Assembly: GCA_963575745.1 (NCBI GenBank)
Contig: CAUYUJ010021037.1
Span: forward strand, 50,001-100,000
Origin: Prorocentrum cordatum
Taxonomy: Eukaryota; Sar; Dinophyceae; Prorocentrales; Prorocentraceae
Direction of reading: 5' to 3'
Length of the DNA stretch: 50,000 nucleotides
Shown here: positions 40,431 through 49,880 of the stretch, in pieces
How the letters are laid out: each line of letters opens with the position of its first letter
How positions within the stretch are numbered: position 1 is the first letter of the stretch
Program-made: the position numbers and the translations under genes
The notes under the pieces: generated by a model
What the model saw: only the letters and a program-made list of their open reading frames with translations
The model's database searches: none
Told to the model about the DNA's origin: nothing

Positions 40431-40512
40431 GACCCTTTCCCCAGGACCAATGTTTCATCCTGACTCGTTTCTTGGCGGTCCCGGGGCCTGGCGAAGGCCC
40501 CCAAAAACCGAA
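40425..40512 (-). repeat. Dispersed ~90-bp repeat, copy D (inverted)
   Basis: Minus strand: GGGGGCCTTCGCCAGGCCCC, GGGACCGCCAAGAAACGAGT, CAGGATGAAACATTGGTCCT. Confidence 0.75.
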
Positions 40513-40586
40513 CATGGGCAAAACACCTCCCGTGTTTTTTTGCGCGACGTAATCATGTCTGGGAAAAGCACAGATTTTTTCATCCT

Positions 40587-40745
40587 GGTGTATGCGGGAT
40601 CCTGGAGTACACTAGTGTACACTAGTAAACGAGGAAAAACTTTTTCCTCGTTTCTCCGGGAAAACGGGGGCAAATACACCACACCACCCCGACGTCGTCT
40701 CCGACCTTCAAAAAAATCCTGGGATGGAAGAGCCGCCCGCCACTG
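40587..40745 (+). repeat. 150-bp direct repeat, copy 1
   Basis: CTGGTGTATGCGGGATCCTG, CTCCGGGAAAACGGGGGCAA, CCCCGACGTCGTCTCCGACC, TTCAAAAAAATCCTGGGAT, CCGCCCGCCAC. Copy 2 at 41272-41410. Confidence 0.9.
40627..40653. repeat. Perfect hairpin, 13-bp arms, 1-base loop
   Basis: AAACGAGGAAAAA, C, TTTTTCCTCGTTT. Preceded by the self-complementary CTAGTGTACACTAG (40612-40625). Confidence 0.9.
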
Positions 40746-41007
40746 GCAATGTGTATGCTCCGGTCTCCAGAGTTGGGGTGACGGGCAGGGTCCCCCCGAA
40801 GAGGCACTGTTGCGGGCCCTCGACCCCGCACGGCGGCGGCGTGCGACCCCGGGGAGGCCATGCGTGGGGCACCGTCCGCGCCAGCCGCAGCGCCGGCAGC
40901 AGGGCGAAGGCCCGGCCCCAGCCTCTGTAGGGGGGGGCGGAGCGGGGCGCGAGCCCAGACATCAAGCGTCTCGAAAAAATCGAGACGTGGGTTTTTTCAT
41001 CATGTTT

Positions 41008-41095
41008 CAGCCCCTCGGGGCCTTCACCGGGCCTCAGGAGCGTCAAGAAACGACTCGGGATGAAAGACGGGTCCCGGGCAAATGGTCGAGAGGTC
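41008..41095 (+). repeat. Dispersed ~90-bp repeat, copy E
   Basis: CCCCTCGGGGCCTTCACCGG, GCCTCAGGAGCGTCAAGAAA, CGACTCGGGATGAAAGACGG, GTCCCGGGCAAATGG. This is the copy closest to an apparent consensus. Confidence 0.8.
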
Positions 41096-41271
41096 GGGGG
41101 CCTGGGTTTCGAAAAAATCGCGGCGCCCGACGTCTGGGAGGGCGGTGCGGGCTCGAGGGCGCCACAAGCACGCGCGAACACCTGTCAGGGCCAGGTGAAG
41201 GAGCTAAGGAGCCAAACTCTATACCAGCCGACGCCTTGTCCGGCCCCGCACCGAAACTCGCACAGGAAAGA

Positions 41272-41410
41272 GGGTCCTGGTGTACACGGGGTCCCGGTGT
41301 ATGTACTTTTCGTTGCTTTCCCGGGAAAGCGGGGGCAAAAAGTAGACATCACAACGCCCCGACGTCGTCCCCGACCCTCAAAAAGTCCTGGGATTGAACA
41401 ACAGCCCGCC
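41272..41410 (+). repeat. 150-bp direct repeat, copy 2
   Basis: GTCCTGGTGTACACGGGGTC, TTTCCCGGGAAAGCGGGGGC, CCCCGACGTCGTCCCCGACC, CTCAAAAAGTCCTGGGATTG, CAGCCCGCCAC. Confidence 0.9.
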
Positions 41411-41739
41411 ACCCACCCGACCCCTCCGAGCCCGCAACCCTCCGAACTTTCTGTGACGGGAGAAGCCTGGGAGCACAACGGCCTGGGACCAGCAAGCAGG
41501 CATGGCCATGTAGGGGGCGTCAGCGGCGGGAGGGGTCTGGGGGAGTGGCGGACATCCGCTCCTGCGGGGCGAATTCAACAGCGCAGCGGTCGTGCGGGGG
41601 GGGCCAGCAGGGCACTGCGCAACGAAACGGTGGAACAGGTGGAGAAGGAGGGCGGAGGGAGGAGGTAGGGAGCGGGAGGGGGAGGAGAAGCAGGGAGCGG
41701 GAGGGAGGGGTGGCGAATTACGACCTAAACGATGTAGAG

Positions 41740-42182
41740 CGGCAAAGCTGCTCCACCTTGCTGAGCTACTTCGGCCACTTGCATGCTTCCAAAATGATGA
41801 TGTACTCTCGCATGCGAGGCTCTACCGTAAGTACCTGAACTGGGTCGACCAAGCGAGGATGGAGGAGATGACGAGCTCCAACATACCAGCAGAGCGAGGC
41901 TGTCTCACGCAGGGGCGTCCTCTCGGCACCCATCACGGCACTACCATCTGCGGCATGGGCGGCACCTCCCCGCCGTCCAGCCAGACAACCCTTCAGCCCC
42001 TCTCAACGACCTCTGGCTGGAGGCACTCCAAGGCGTGCCGCACGACGATGCACCTCACCTCCCTCGCGCAGGCAACGAAGACCTCATCGACCTTCTCGTC
42101 GCTCGGTTCCAGATCGGACCCCTCCCCACCTTCACGATCAGAAGATCCGCCGACCCAGAGGCGTGTGAGGGAAAGTGACTAA
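41740..42182 (+). pseudogene. Degenerate coding remnant, family unknown
   Basis: In one frame 41,960-42,180 reads SAPLNDLWLEALQGVPHDDA, PHLPRAGNEDLIDLLVARFQ, IGPLPTFTIRRSADPEACEGK before TGA; upstream another frame reads CFQNDDVLSHARLYRKYLNW then VDQARMEEMTSSN. These stretches look protein-like (acidic/hydrophobic periodicity, non-repeat) but I do not recognise a family. No start fits, and the frames disagree, so it is probably a fragment of a gene or transposon ORF. It ends right where the 102-bp satellite begins. Confidence 0.35.
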
Positions 42183-42242
42183 CATTGACCAACACAATTT
42201 CTCGCCCACCACTGCGAAATACTCCCATCATCGCCCTGGCAG

Positions 42243-44528
42243 AACTCAATTCTTCGGACCCCCCACACGACAAATTCTCACAAGAAACCTACCGACACCC
42301 CCCACCGCGCCCCCCACCGCGCCCCGGCACCCCGCCCCACGGGAGCTCAGTTCTTCGAACCCCGCACACGACAATTTCTCTCCCGAAACCTACCGACACC
42401 CCCCGCCGCGCCCCCCACCACGCCCCGGCACCCCACCCCGCGAACGCTCAGTTCTTCGGACCCCTACCTCACACGACAATTTGTCTCCCGAAACCTACCG
42501 ATACCCCCCACCGCGCCCCCCACCACGCCCCGGCACCCCACCCCACGGGAGCTCCGTTCTTCGGACCCCCCCCCACACGACAGTTTCTCGCCCGAAACCT
42601 ACCGACCCCCCCCACCGCGCACCCCACCACGCCTAAGCACCTCACCCCACTGGACCTCAGTCCTTCGGACCCCCCACACGACATTTTCTCTCCCTAAACC
42701 TACCGACGCCCCCCCACCGCGCCCCCCACCACGCCGCGGCACCCCACCCCACGGGAGCTCACTTTTTCGGTCCCCCCACACGACAGATTCTCGCCCGAAA
42801 CCTACCGACACCTCCCACCGCGCCCCCCACCACGCCCTCGCACCCCACCCTGCGGAGCTCAGTTCTTCGGACCTTTCACACGAGCGTCCCACCACGCCCC
42901 GGCACCCCACCCCACGGGAGCTCAATTCTTCGGACCCCCCACACGACAATTTCTCCCCCGAAATCTACGGATACCCCCCACCGCGCCCCCCACCACGCCA
43001 TGGCACCCCACTCCACGGGAGCTCCGTTCTTCGGACCCCCCACACGACAATTTCTCGCCCGAGACCTACCGACACCCCCCCACCGCGCCCCCCACCACGC
43101 CCCGGCACCCCACCCCACTGGAGCTCAGTTCTTCGGACCCCTCACACGACAATTTGTCGCCCGAAACCTATCGACATTCCCCACCGCGCCCTCCGCCACG
43201 CCCCGGCACCCCACCCCACGTGAGCTCCCTTTTTCGGACCCCGCACACGACAATTTGTCACCCGAGACCTACCGACCCCCCCCACCGCGCACCCCACCAC
43301 GCCCCGGCACCGCACCCTACAAATTTCTCGCCCAAACGTATACCGACACCCCCCACTGCGCCCCCTACCATGCCCCGGCACCTCACTCCACGGAAGCTCT
43401 GTCTTTCGGACCCCGCACTCGACAATTTCTCGCCCGAAAGCTACCGACACCCCCCACCGCGCGCCCCACCACGCCCCGGCACCCCACCCCACAGGAGCTC
43501 AGTTCTTCGGACCCCCCACGCGACAACTTCTCGCCCGAAGCCGACCAACAACCCCCCACCGCGCCCCCAACCACGCCCCGACACACCACCCCACGGGAAC
43601 TCACTACTTCGGACCCCCCACGCGATAATTTCTCACCCGAAACCTACGGACCCCCCCCACCGCGCACCCCACCACGCCCCAGCACCCCACCCCACGGGAG
43701 CTCACTTCTTCGGTCCCCCCACACGACAATTTCACGCCCGAAACCTGCCGACACCCCCCACCGCGCCCCCCACCACGCCCTGGCACCCCACCCCACGTGA
43801 GCTCCCTTACTCGGACCCCCCCCATCACGACAATTTTTCATCCGAAACCTACGGACCCCCCCCACCGCGCCCCCCACCACGCCCCAGCACACCCCCCCCT
43901 TCGGGAGCTCAGTTTTTCGCCCCCCCCACATGACAATTTCTCCACCGAAACCTACGGATACCCCCCACCGCGCCCCCCACCACGCCATGGCACCCTCAAT
44001 TCTTCCGACCCCCACACGAAACCCCCCACCACACCACGCCCCGGCACCCCACCCCACTGGAGCTCAATTCTTCGACCCCCCACACGACAATTTCTCCCCC
44101 GAAACCTACGGATACCCCCCACCGCGCCCCACACACGCCCCGACACACCACCCCACGGGAGCTCCGTTCTTCGGACCCCCCACACGACAATTTCTCGCCC
44201 GAAACCTACCGACACCCCCCGCCACGCCTCCCACCACGCCCCGGCACCCCACCACACGGGAGCTCCGTTCTTCGGCACCCCACCCCACGGGAGCTCGGAT
44301 CTTCGGACCCCCCACACACCAATTTCTCGCCCGAAACCTACCGACAACCCCCCACCGCGCCCCCCACCACGCCCCGACACACCACCCCACGGAAGCTCAG
44401 TTCTTCGGACCCCCCCCACACGACAAGTTGTCGCCCGTAACCTACCGACACCCCCCACCGCGCCCCCCACCACGCCCCGGCACCCCACCCCACGGGAGCT
44501 CAGTTCTTCGGACCGTCCACACGACAAT
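42243..44528 (+). repeat. Satellite array, monomer about 102 bp, about 22 copies
   Basis: Monomer: ACACGACAATTTCTCGCCCG, AAACCTACCGACACCCCCCA, CCGCGCCCCCCACCACGCCC, CGGCACCCCACCCCACGGGA, GCTCAGTTCTTCGGACCCCC. Successive ACACGACAATTT starts are about 102 bases apart (for example 43042 and 43144), with some short units (near 42880, 43310, 44000, 44270). Because 102 is 3 x 34 and the monomer has few stops, long Pro-rich frames stay open in several frames and on the minus strand; I regard them as non-coding. Confidence 0.95.
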
Positions 44529-44539
44529 CCACGCCTTGC

Positions 44540-44930
44540 CTCCCTCCTTCCCTCTCCCTCCTCCTCCTCTTCGCTAACCCTCCCCAGTTCCTCCCTCCTC
44601 CTGCCTCCTCCCCCGGGAGCGAAGAAGGAGATTGAAGAGAAAGGGACACGGAGGATCATGGGATGTAGGATTTTGTGCTTTGCTAACATGCGTTCATGCC
44701 GCCAGGTGTCTTCCACAGAAGGAAAAGATGAACGAGCAAAATCCACCACCGTGCCTCCAGGCACGGAATGGGCGAACCTCATGTCCTTTCCCAAATCCGC
44801 TGAGGCTCGGTGATCAGGACCCAAACGGCCCCGCGTCATCGAAAGAGCACTCCAAAACGCCCAAGGTAGCCTGCTCTGCTGCAAAAGCCCCTCCCCCCAT
44901 GGTTCGCACATCGCAAAACTGCAAGTTCTT
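44540..44930. other. No gene seen
   Basis: Starts with a CTC-rich patch (about 44545-44615), then ordinary sequence with no recognised frame. Confidence 0.5.
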
Positions 44931-44939
44931 CTGGGGTGG

Positions 44940-45050
44940 CCTGAGGGACCTGAGCGACTGGGTGACCTGTGTGACCTGCGAGACCTGTGCACCTGTGAGA
45001 CCTGTGGGACCTGCGAGAGATGTGGGACCAGTGGAACCTGTGTTTGCCGG
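44940..45050 (+). repeat. Minisatellite GAGACCTGTG type
   Basis: GACCTGTGTGACCTGCGAGA and related 9-12 bp words, about ten copies. Confidence 0.85.
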
Positions 45051-45879
45051 GCGGGGAGAAACGCACTGAAATGATAGTGCTTTCGTCGCGCACACCCGAT
45101 ACCGACGTGAGCAATGTCATATCTCTATTCCGCTTACTCGCGCGTGGCGAGATGCAAAGGCGAGTAAAACCTTTGACTTCCGACCTGCCCCTTGTTCCGT
45201 CTGCCGTGGGAGACACTCTACCATTTGACAACGCGAGGGATGGTGCCTAAAATCACAGAGGGACTGCAAGAGAACCCCAAACGCCCCTTAAAGTGACGGG
45301 ATGGTGCCTCAAGACGCACACCAAGAAAGCCCAAGCTGGCCCATACAAACCAACGTTTGCCAAAAGCAATGGCCCCGAGACCTCCCCATAAATCTCCGGA
45401 AACTCTGCTATGCCGCCTAGGCCACCCAGCATTTGGGACACTGATAACACCCTTAAATCCGTGTTTGGGTGGTTTCTACTTCTCGCCCTTGCGAAGCTCA
45501 GCCGCTCCAAGAAAACCCCGCAAGCCCACAGGATCCGCCGAAGACGGCCCAACAGGCTCCTAAACGTACCACAAGACGGCGCACGCGTACCCCCGAACAA
45601 CCCACCCATGAAGCCCGCCCGACATCCTCAACCGACCAGAGGGAACCCAACGAGATCTCCTCGTCTGGGGTCGGCGGCAGAGGCGGCAGCCTTTAAATCC
45701 GGCCGCTCCCGCCCTGCGGGTTGGGCCGTGCGAGACCTCTCTGACAAAGTGTTCGGCACTATCTTTCCCCTTCCTTCGCCAGTGGCTGGTCAAAGCCCTC
45801 CTGAAAGTCCCTCCGAGGGGGCCCCACTCTGCCGGCGGACCCCCCCTCCCTGAACAGTTCCGGCGCCCGGGGGCGATTC
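45051..45879. other. No supported gene
   Basis: Ordinary sequence with scattered CAAGA-type words. No frame with known motifs. Confidence 0.5.
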
Positions 45880-46445
45880 AAGAGCGCCCTAAAACGGGCC
45901 AAGAGAGCCCCAAGACGGCCCAAGCGAGCCTCCAGACGGTTCCAGATCGCTCCAAGACGCCTAAGATGGCCTCCAGACGGCCCAAGACGCCTCCAAGACG
46001 GCCCAAGAGGGCTCCAAGAGCACCCCCAAGACAGCCCCGAGAAGCAAAAATCATTGATTTTTCAATGGTTTTTGAAGAATTTACACGTTCACGCCATTTC
46101 GGCTTACCCACGCTCCACGACGGCCCAAGAGGCCCCCCAGATCGCCCCATGACGGCCCAACAGGCCCCCAAGACGGCCCCAAGACGGCCCAAGAGGGGTC
46201 CCAGGATGGCCCCAAGAGGAGGCCCAGAAGGGGTACCCGAATGAACATGTCGAGCTTTCGGCTCGAGAGGCCCCCAGGAGACCCTAAGAGGCCCCCTGGA
46301 GGCCCCCAACAAACCCCAAGAGAGCCCCAAGAGGCCCCAAGAGGGCCTCAAGAGGTCTCCAAGAAGCCCCTGGGACGCCCCCAAGAGGCCCCTAAACTGC
46401 CCCGCAGAAGCCTCCGAGAGCCCTCTCGAGAGACCCCAGGAAGCG
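45880..46445 (+). repeat. Degenerate minisatellite, CCAAGACGGCC / CCAAGAGGCCC
   Basis: About 560 bases of imperfect 12-15 bp words such as GGCCCAAGACGCCTCCAAGA and CCCCAAGAGGCCCCAAGAGG. Interrupted at about 46045-46110 by an A/T-richer stretch. Confidence 0.9.
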
Positions 46446-46530
46446 TCCATGAGGACTCCGTCCGACCCAAAACCCAAGCACGGTGGCGGGATGGGGCGAC
46501 GGCTATTTGATAGCTGGCATACGCGCCGCG

Positions 46531-47414
46531 TCACGACTTTCGTTGCTGCGCACCTCTTCGAAAAACTCCCAGGGAGCGGCCGGTGATGCGCCGCCGGCGT
46601 CCTCGATAAGAGGCAGGAGGAAGACGTCCAGGCCGTCTACCGCGAGGGTGAAGCCAACATGTTAGAGGGCAGCGGATGCGGATGTCAATCTTGGCGTGCA
46701 CGCCGAACGGGATCCCGAACCTCCCGGCGACGACAGGCCGCCAGGCGCCAGTCGTCCTGCACAGCCAGTGCTGCACGCCCCCTCCGAATGCCAGAACAGC
46801 GAGTTCTCGTTGAAGCAATGAGCGGGCAAGAGGGCGTGGCCACAATTGATCGCCAGACGGATGAACCCCAGAACGGTGGCCAGGTGCTTCCGGATGACTC
46901 CAGGCTGCAGCCTGACGGTCTTCCCCTTGCGGAAGAGGCCCTCAACGACGGACTTGGCACAAGACCAGCCGTTCAGGAGCATGACCGCCTCCGCAACGAA
47001 CGGGATCGTGAACAGGACTGGCGCCACGACGGCAAACCACTCGGGTCCAACCGGCTAGCTAAACCCAGCGAACTCAATACACGAGAATATTGCCGACCAT
47101 GAATGCCCCCATGTAGGTGCCACGTCATGAGATAAGGCCACTTGGGGTCTATGTTCTGCAAGGCCTCCCCACCCTGCGACGCCAGGCGCACCCCGACCAG
47201 CCCAGAATACCACCCCAAGATTCGCTACACCATTAGGGCGCCCTCCTTTGAAACACATGCGCATCCCGTGCCTCTCCACATACATCCGCACGCGATTGCG
47301 GAACCCCGCATAGGTGGCGGAGCCGACCAGCAAAAGAGCAGCCGCACATGGCGACACTTGCCTCGCCATGGCAGATAGCCAGAAGATTAGCTTCTGGCCA
47401 AACGCAGGAGTCAC
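46531..47414 (-). pseudogene. Hydrophobic reading frame with one in-frame stop, family unknown
   Basis: One frame runs from 47414 to 46662, broken only by a TAG at 47055-47057. It reads AMARQVSPCAAALLLVGSAT, YAGFRNRVRMYVERHGMRMC and FKGGRPNG, then after the stop PVGPEWFAVVAPVLFTIPFV, AEAVMLLNGW and KTVRLQPGVIRKHLATVLGF. Two segments (around ALLLVGSATYAG and VAPVLFTIPFVAEAVMLL) could span a membrane. In the last third a different frame (46845-46531) looks better: LAVLAFGGGVQHWLCRTTGA, WRPVVAGRFGIPFGVHAKID. I cannot name the family. Confidence 0.35.
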
Positions 47415-47449
47415 CTCCTACCAGACTTGAGCCCAAACAGCTAATTACG

Positions 47450-47695
47450 GAGGGGAGGGAAGGAGGAGGAGAAGGAGGTGGAGAAGGGGAAGGAGGAGGA
47501 GGAGGAGGAGGAGGAGAAGAGGAAGGAGGAGAAGGAGGAGAGGAGAGGAGGAGGAGGGGAGGAGGAGGAGGAGAGGAGGAGGAGGAGAGGAGGAGGAGGG
47601 GGAGGAGGAGGAGGAGGAGGATGAGGAGGAGGAGGAAGGAGAGGAGGAGGAAAAAGGGGAGGAGGAGTAGGAGGAGGAGGAGGAGGAGGACGAAC
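47450..47695 (+). repeat. (GGA)n tract
   Basis: Near-pure GGA with GAA and GAT interruptions. Confidence 0.95.
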
Positions 47696-48385
47696 ATGCA
47701 GAGACAGAGAAGGAGAAGGAAGCCGTGTCGGACACCGCGGCCCTCTCATGCGTCCCAGAACGCTCGGGGACGACTCATCCGTCTTAGCCCCGCCCGATCA
47801 GGAAACCCTCAAGAGGCCCAAGGGGCCACACGCCCCTTCAAACACCGGAGTGGCCCATGCCCTGCCTGTACTACAGTCGACCCGTACCATAACGACGCAC
47901 AATTAGGATGCATAGGCCTTGGAAGACCGTGTCGACACTTCGCGGGCGGGGCGTGGCCAGCAAAAGCGGCCAAGGATGGATCGAGGAGGTAATTAAGGAT
48001 GCAGCCCAGGGGCCCCGCAAGGGCCCCGAGAGGCCGAACAAACAAAAAGCACGGCCGTCTTGACTATGAAACACGACGATGACGATATTTTTCCAGCGCT
48101 GCTAAAGTATCTGGTACATCTTGACACTGCAAGATGCGGGCTCGCCCCAGACTCTCCGAACTGAGTGTGGCATCGGTGTTGAGCGCTCTCCCGTGAGATA
48201 GAACGTATCGAAAAAAACACGGCCGGAGCCCTCGACTTCATCTTCCTGCATCATGGTTCGAGCCGGATCGATCTGTGAGGATCCCGAGGGCCGAACCAAG
48301 GCGATAACGCCCGGCCTCGAAGCTTCCGGAACGCTCCGGATCGGATGTGCCCTCGTCTTCTCCTCGTCCGATAGCACCTTGTTGG
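47696..48385. other. No gene seen
   Basis: Ordinary GC-rich sequence; no recognised frame. Confidence 0.5.
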
Positions 48386-48389
48386 CCGA

Positions 48390-48520
48390 CGGTAGTCGAC
48401 GCTACTGGACGGCTGTCGGCGCTAAATCGACGTTTATCGACGCTAGCCGACGTCAATCCACGCAACATCCTCGCTATCTCACTGATTGCCAAACGTTGCT
48501 CGACGCTCATCAACGTTAGA
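48390..48520 (+). repeat. Degenerate minisatellite TCGACGCTA
   Basis: GTCGACGCTACTGGACGG, TCGGCGCTAAATCGACG, TCGACGCTAGCCGACG and CTCGACGCTCATCAACG words. Confidence 0.75.
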
Positions 48521-48524
48521 AACG

Positions 48525-48615
48525 GAACATATTCCCTGGACCTCTACCGGGGTGCGCTCTGACCAGGATGCCGAGGCGAACCCGTTGATGGCGACGAGCG
48601 CCTCCCAGAGGCCCA
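48525..48615 (+). repeat. Long-distance repeat shared with 37016-37112
   Basis: TTCCCTGGACCTCTACCGGG, GTGCGCTCTGACCAGGATGC, CGAGGCGAACCC, GATGGCGACGAGCGCCTCCC. The next bases (CATCCTCATCCTAGCCACGT) resemble 36800-36822. Confidence 0.8.
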
Positions 48616-48879
48616 AGGAACGCTGTGAATCGGACTCATCCTCATCCTAGCCACGTCCGACAGGGGTCGGCTCTCGGCTACACGCAAGAGTGACCCTGGG
48701 CAAGAGTGACCTCCAGTGCGAGGATTACGGGGGCGCAAGGTGGCCAAATGCACGTACACAAGCAGACATCATCGCATCGCGCTCAGCGATCGGGGCGACC
48801 CTGGTGAGCCCGCACCAAAGGTCACTCCGGCGAAGGGTCACTCTTACGTGCAGTCGAGCCGTTTCATCGCCAGCGGTAC

Positions 48880-48950
48880 GCAAGCCTTATCCCGAGTTGT
48901 TTTTTGGGCGGTCCCAAGGACCGGCCAGAGCCCCCAGAGGCCGAAAACAG
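48880..48950 (-). repeat. Dispersed ~90-bp repeat, copy F (inverted)
   Basis: Minus strand: GGCCTCTGGGGGCTCTGGCC, GGTCCTTGGGACCGCCCAAA and ACAACTCGGGATAAGG. Confidence 0.65.
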
Positions 48951-49027
48951 GGGGGAAAAAAACGACAGTCCTGATGGTTAAAATGGCTCGAGGGGTCTGC
49001 CGGGATGGGCGCAGGGGCTTCTAAGGG

Positions 49028-49265
49028 GATAGGGGGTAGATCAGTGGACGCCATGAGGATTACCTGGCCTAACCACCTAGCTTGTAAGAGGGTTACACAT
49101 AGTCAAACTTGCTATGGGGGAATTTGGCAACTCCGCTAAGTGGGCGGAGCTCACTTTTCCTGGATCGCTATCCCCCCAAGCCACTTGGGGCAGTAGCAAC
49201 CCACTAATGAGCTAGGTTAGGCCAGGTGTAACCCGCCTTGGCGTCCACTGACAAACCCCCGTATC
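49028..49265. mobile_element. 238-bp element with ~58-bp imperfect terminal inverted repeats
   Basis: Left end GATAGGGGGTAGATCAGTGG, ACGCCATGAGGATTACCTGG, CCTAACCACCTAGCT (to 49082). The right end's reverse complement is GATACGGGGGTTTGTCAGTG, GACGCCAAGGCGGGTTACAC, CTGGCCTAACCTAGCT (49210-49265). The centre (49083-49209) has GGGGGAATTTGGCAACTCCG followed by a GCGGAG partner (stem CTCCGC/GCGGAG). Best read as a MITE. A structured RNA gene is a less likely alternative. Confidence 0.75.
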
Positions 49266-49308
49266 TCATCAGCAACCCCCACACCCATCCCAGGAGCGGC
49301 CGAAAACA

Positions 49309-49316
<8 letters not shown>

Positions 49317-49341
<25 letters not shown>
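49317..49341 (+). repeat. Poly-A run of about 25
   Basis: Pure A run. The sequence before it (AGGAGCGGCCGAAAACAGAA) recalls the dispersed ~90-bp family near 48940. Confidence 0.98.
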
Positions 49342-49639
49342 CACGTCCGTCCTGACTTTTGCCATGGCTCGAGGGGGTCTGGTCGGATGTTGCTAGAAGT
49401 GCCTCCGGCCAAAGGTGCCCCCAGGATTCCCAAGGAGCCCTCCCTCTCCAGAGCACCCCTCGCGAGGCCCACAGGGCCACAGGGGCTCCAGAGCTAAGCG
49501 AAAAGCCTGGGGCACCCTGGGCCAGGGGCACCTTTCGCAACCCCCAATCTGGGCCCTGCCTGCTCCAGCCGCCCCGCGGGCGCTGCAGGCCACGCGCGGG
49601 CTGCAGCGCGGGCTGCTGGCGTCCAGGACCAAGAGCTCC

Positions 49640-49880
49640 TTTTCCTCCTCCTCCTCCTCCTCCTCCTCCTCCTCCTCCTCCTCCTGTAACTCCTCCTCCT
49701 CCCCCTCCTCCTCCTCCTCCTCCTCCTTCTGCTTTTCCTCCTCCCTTTGCTCCTCCTCCTCCTCCTCCTCCTCCTCCTCCTCCTGCTTCTCCTCCTCTTC
49801 CTCCTCCTCCTCCTTCTCCTCCTCCACCTCGTCCTCCTCCTCCTCCTCCTCCTCTTACTCCTCCTCCTCCTCCTCCCTCC
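49640..49880 (+). repeat. (CTC)n tract
   Basis: Near-pure CTC/TCC with TGC, TTC and CCC interruptions. Confidence 0.95.

Noticed and set aside
42185-44992. Several frames of 170-346 residues, Pro-rich on plus and Gly-rich on minus
   Set aside because: Stop-free 102-bp satellite; all openness follows from the period being a multiple of three.
49317-49341. Poly-A run as the tail of a retroposed gene
   Set aside because: No coding sequence or target duplication next to it; it adjoins dispersed-repeat sequence.
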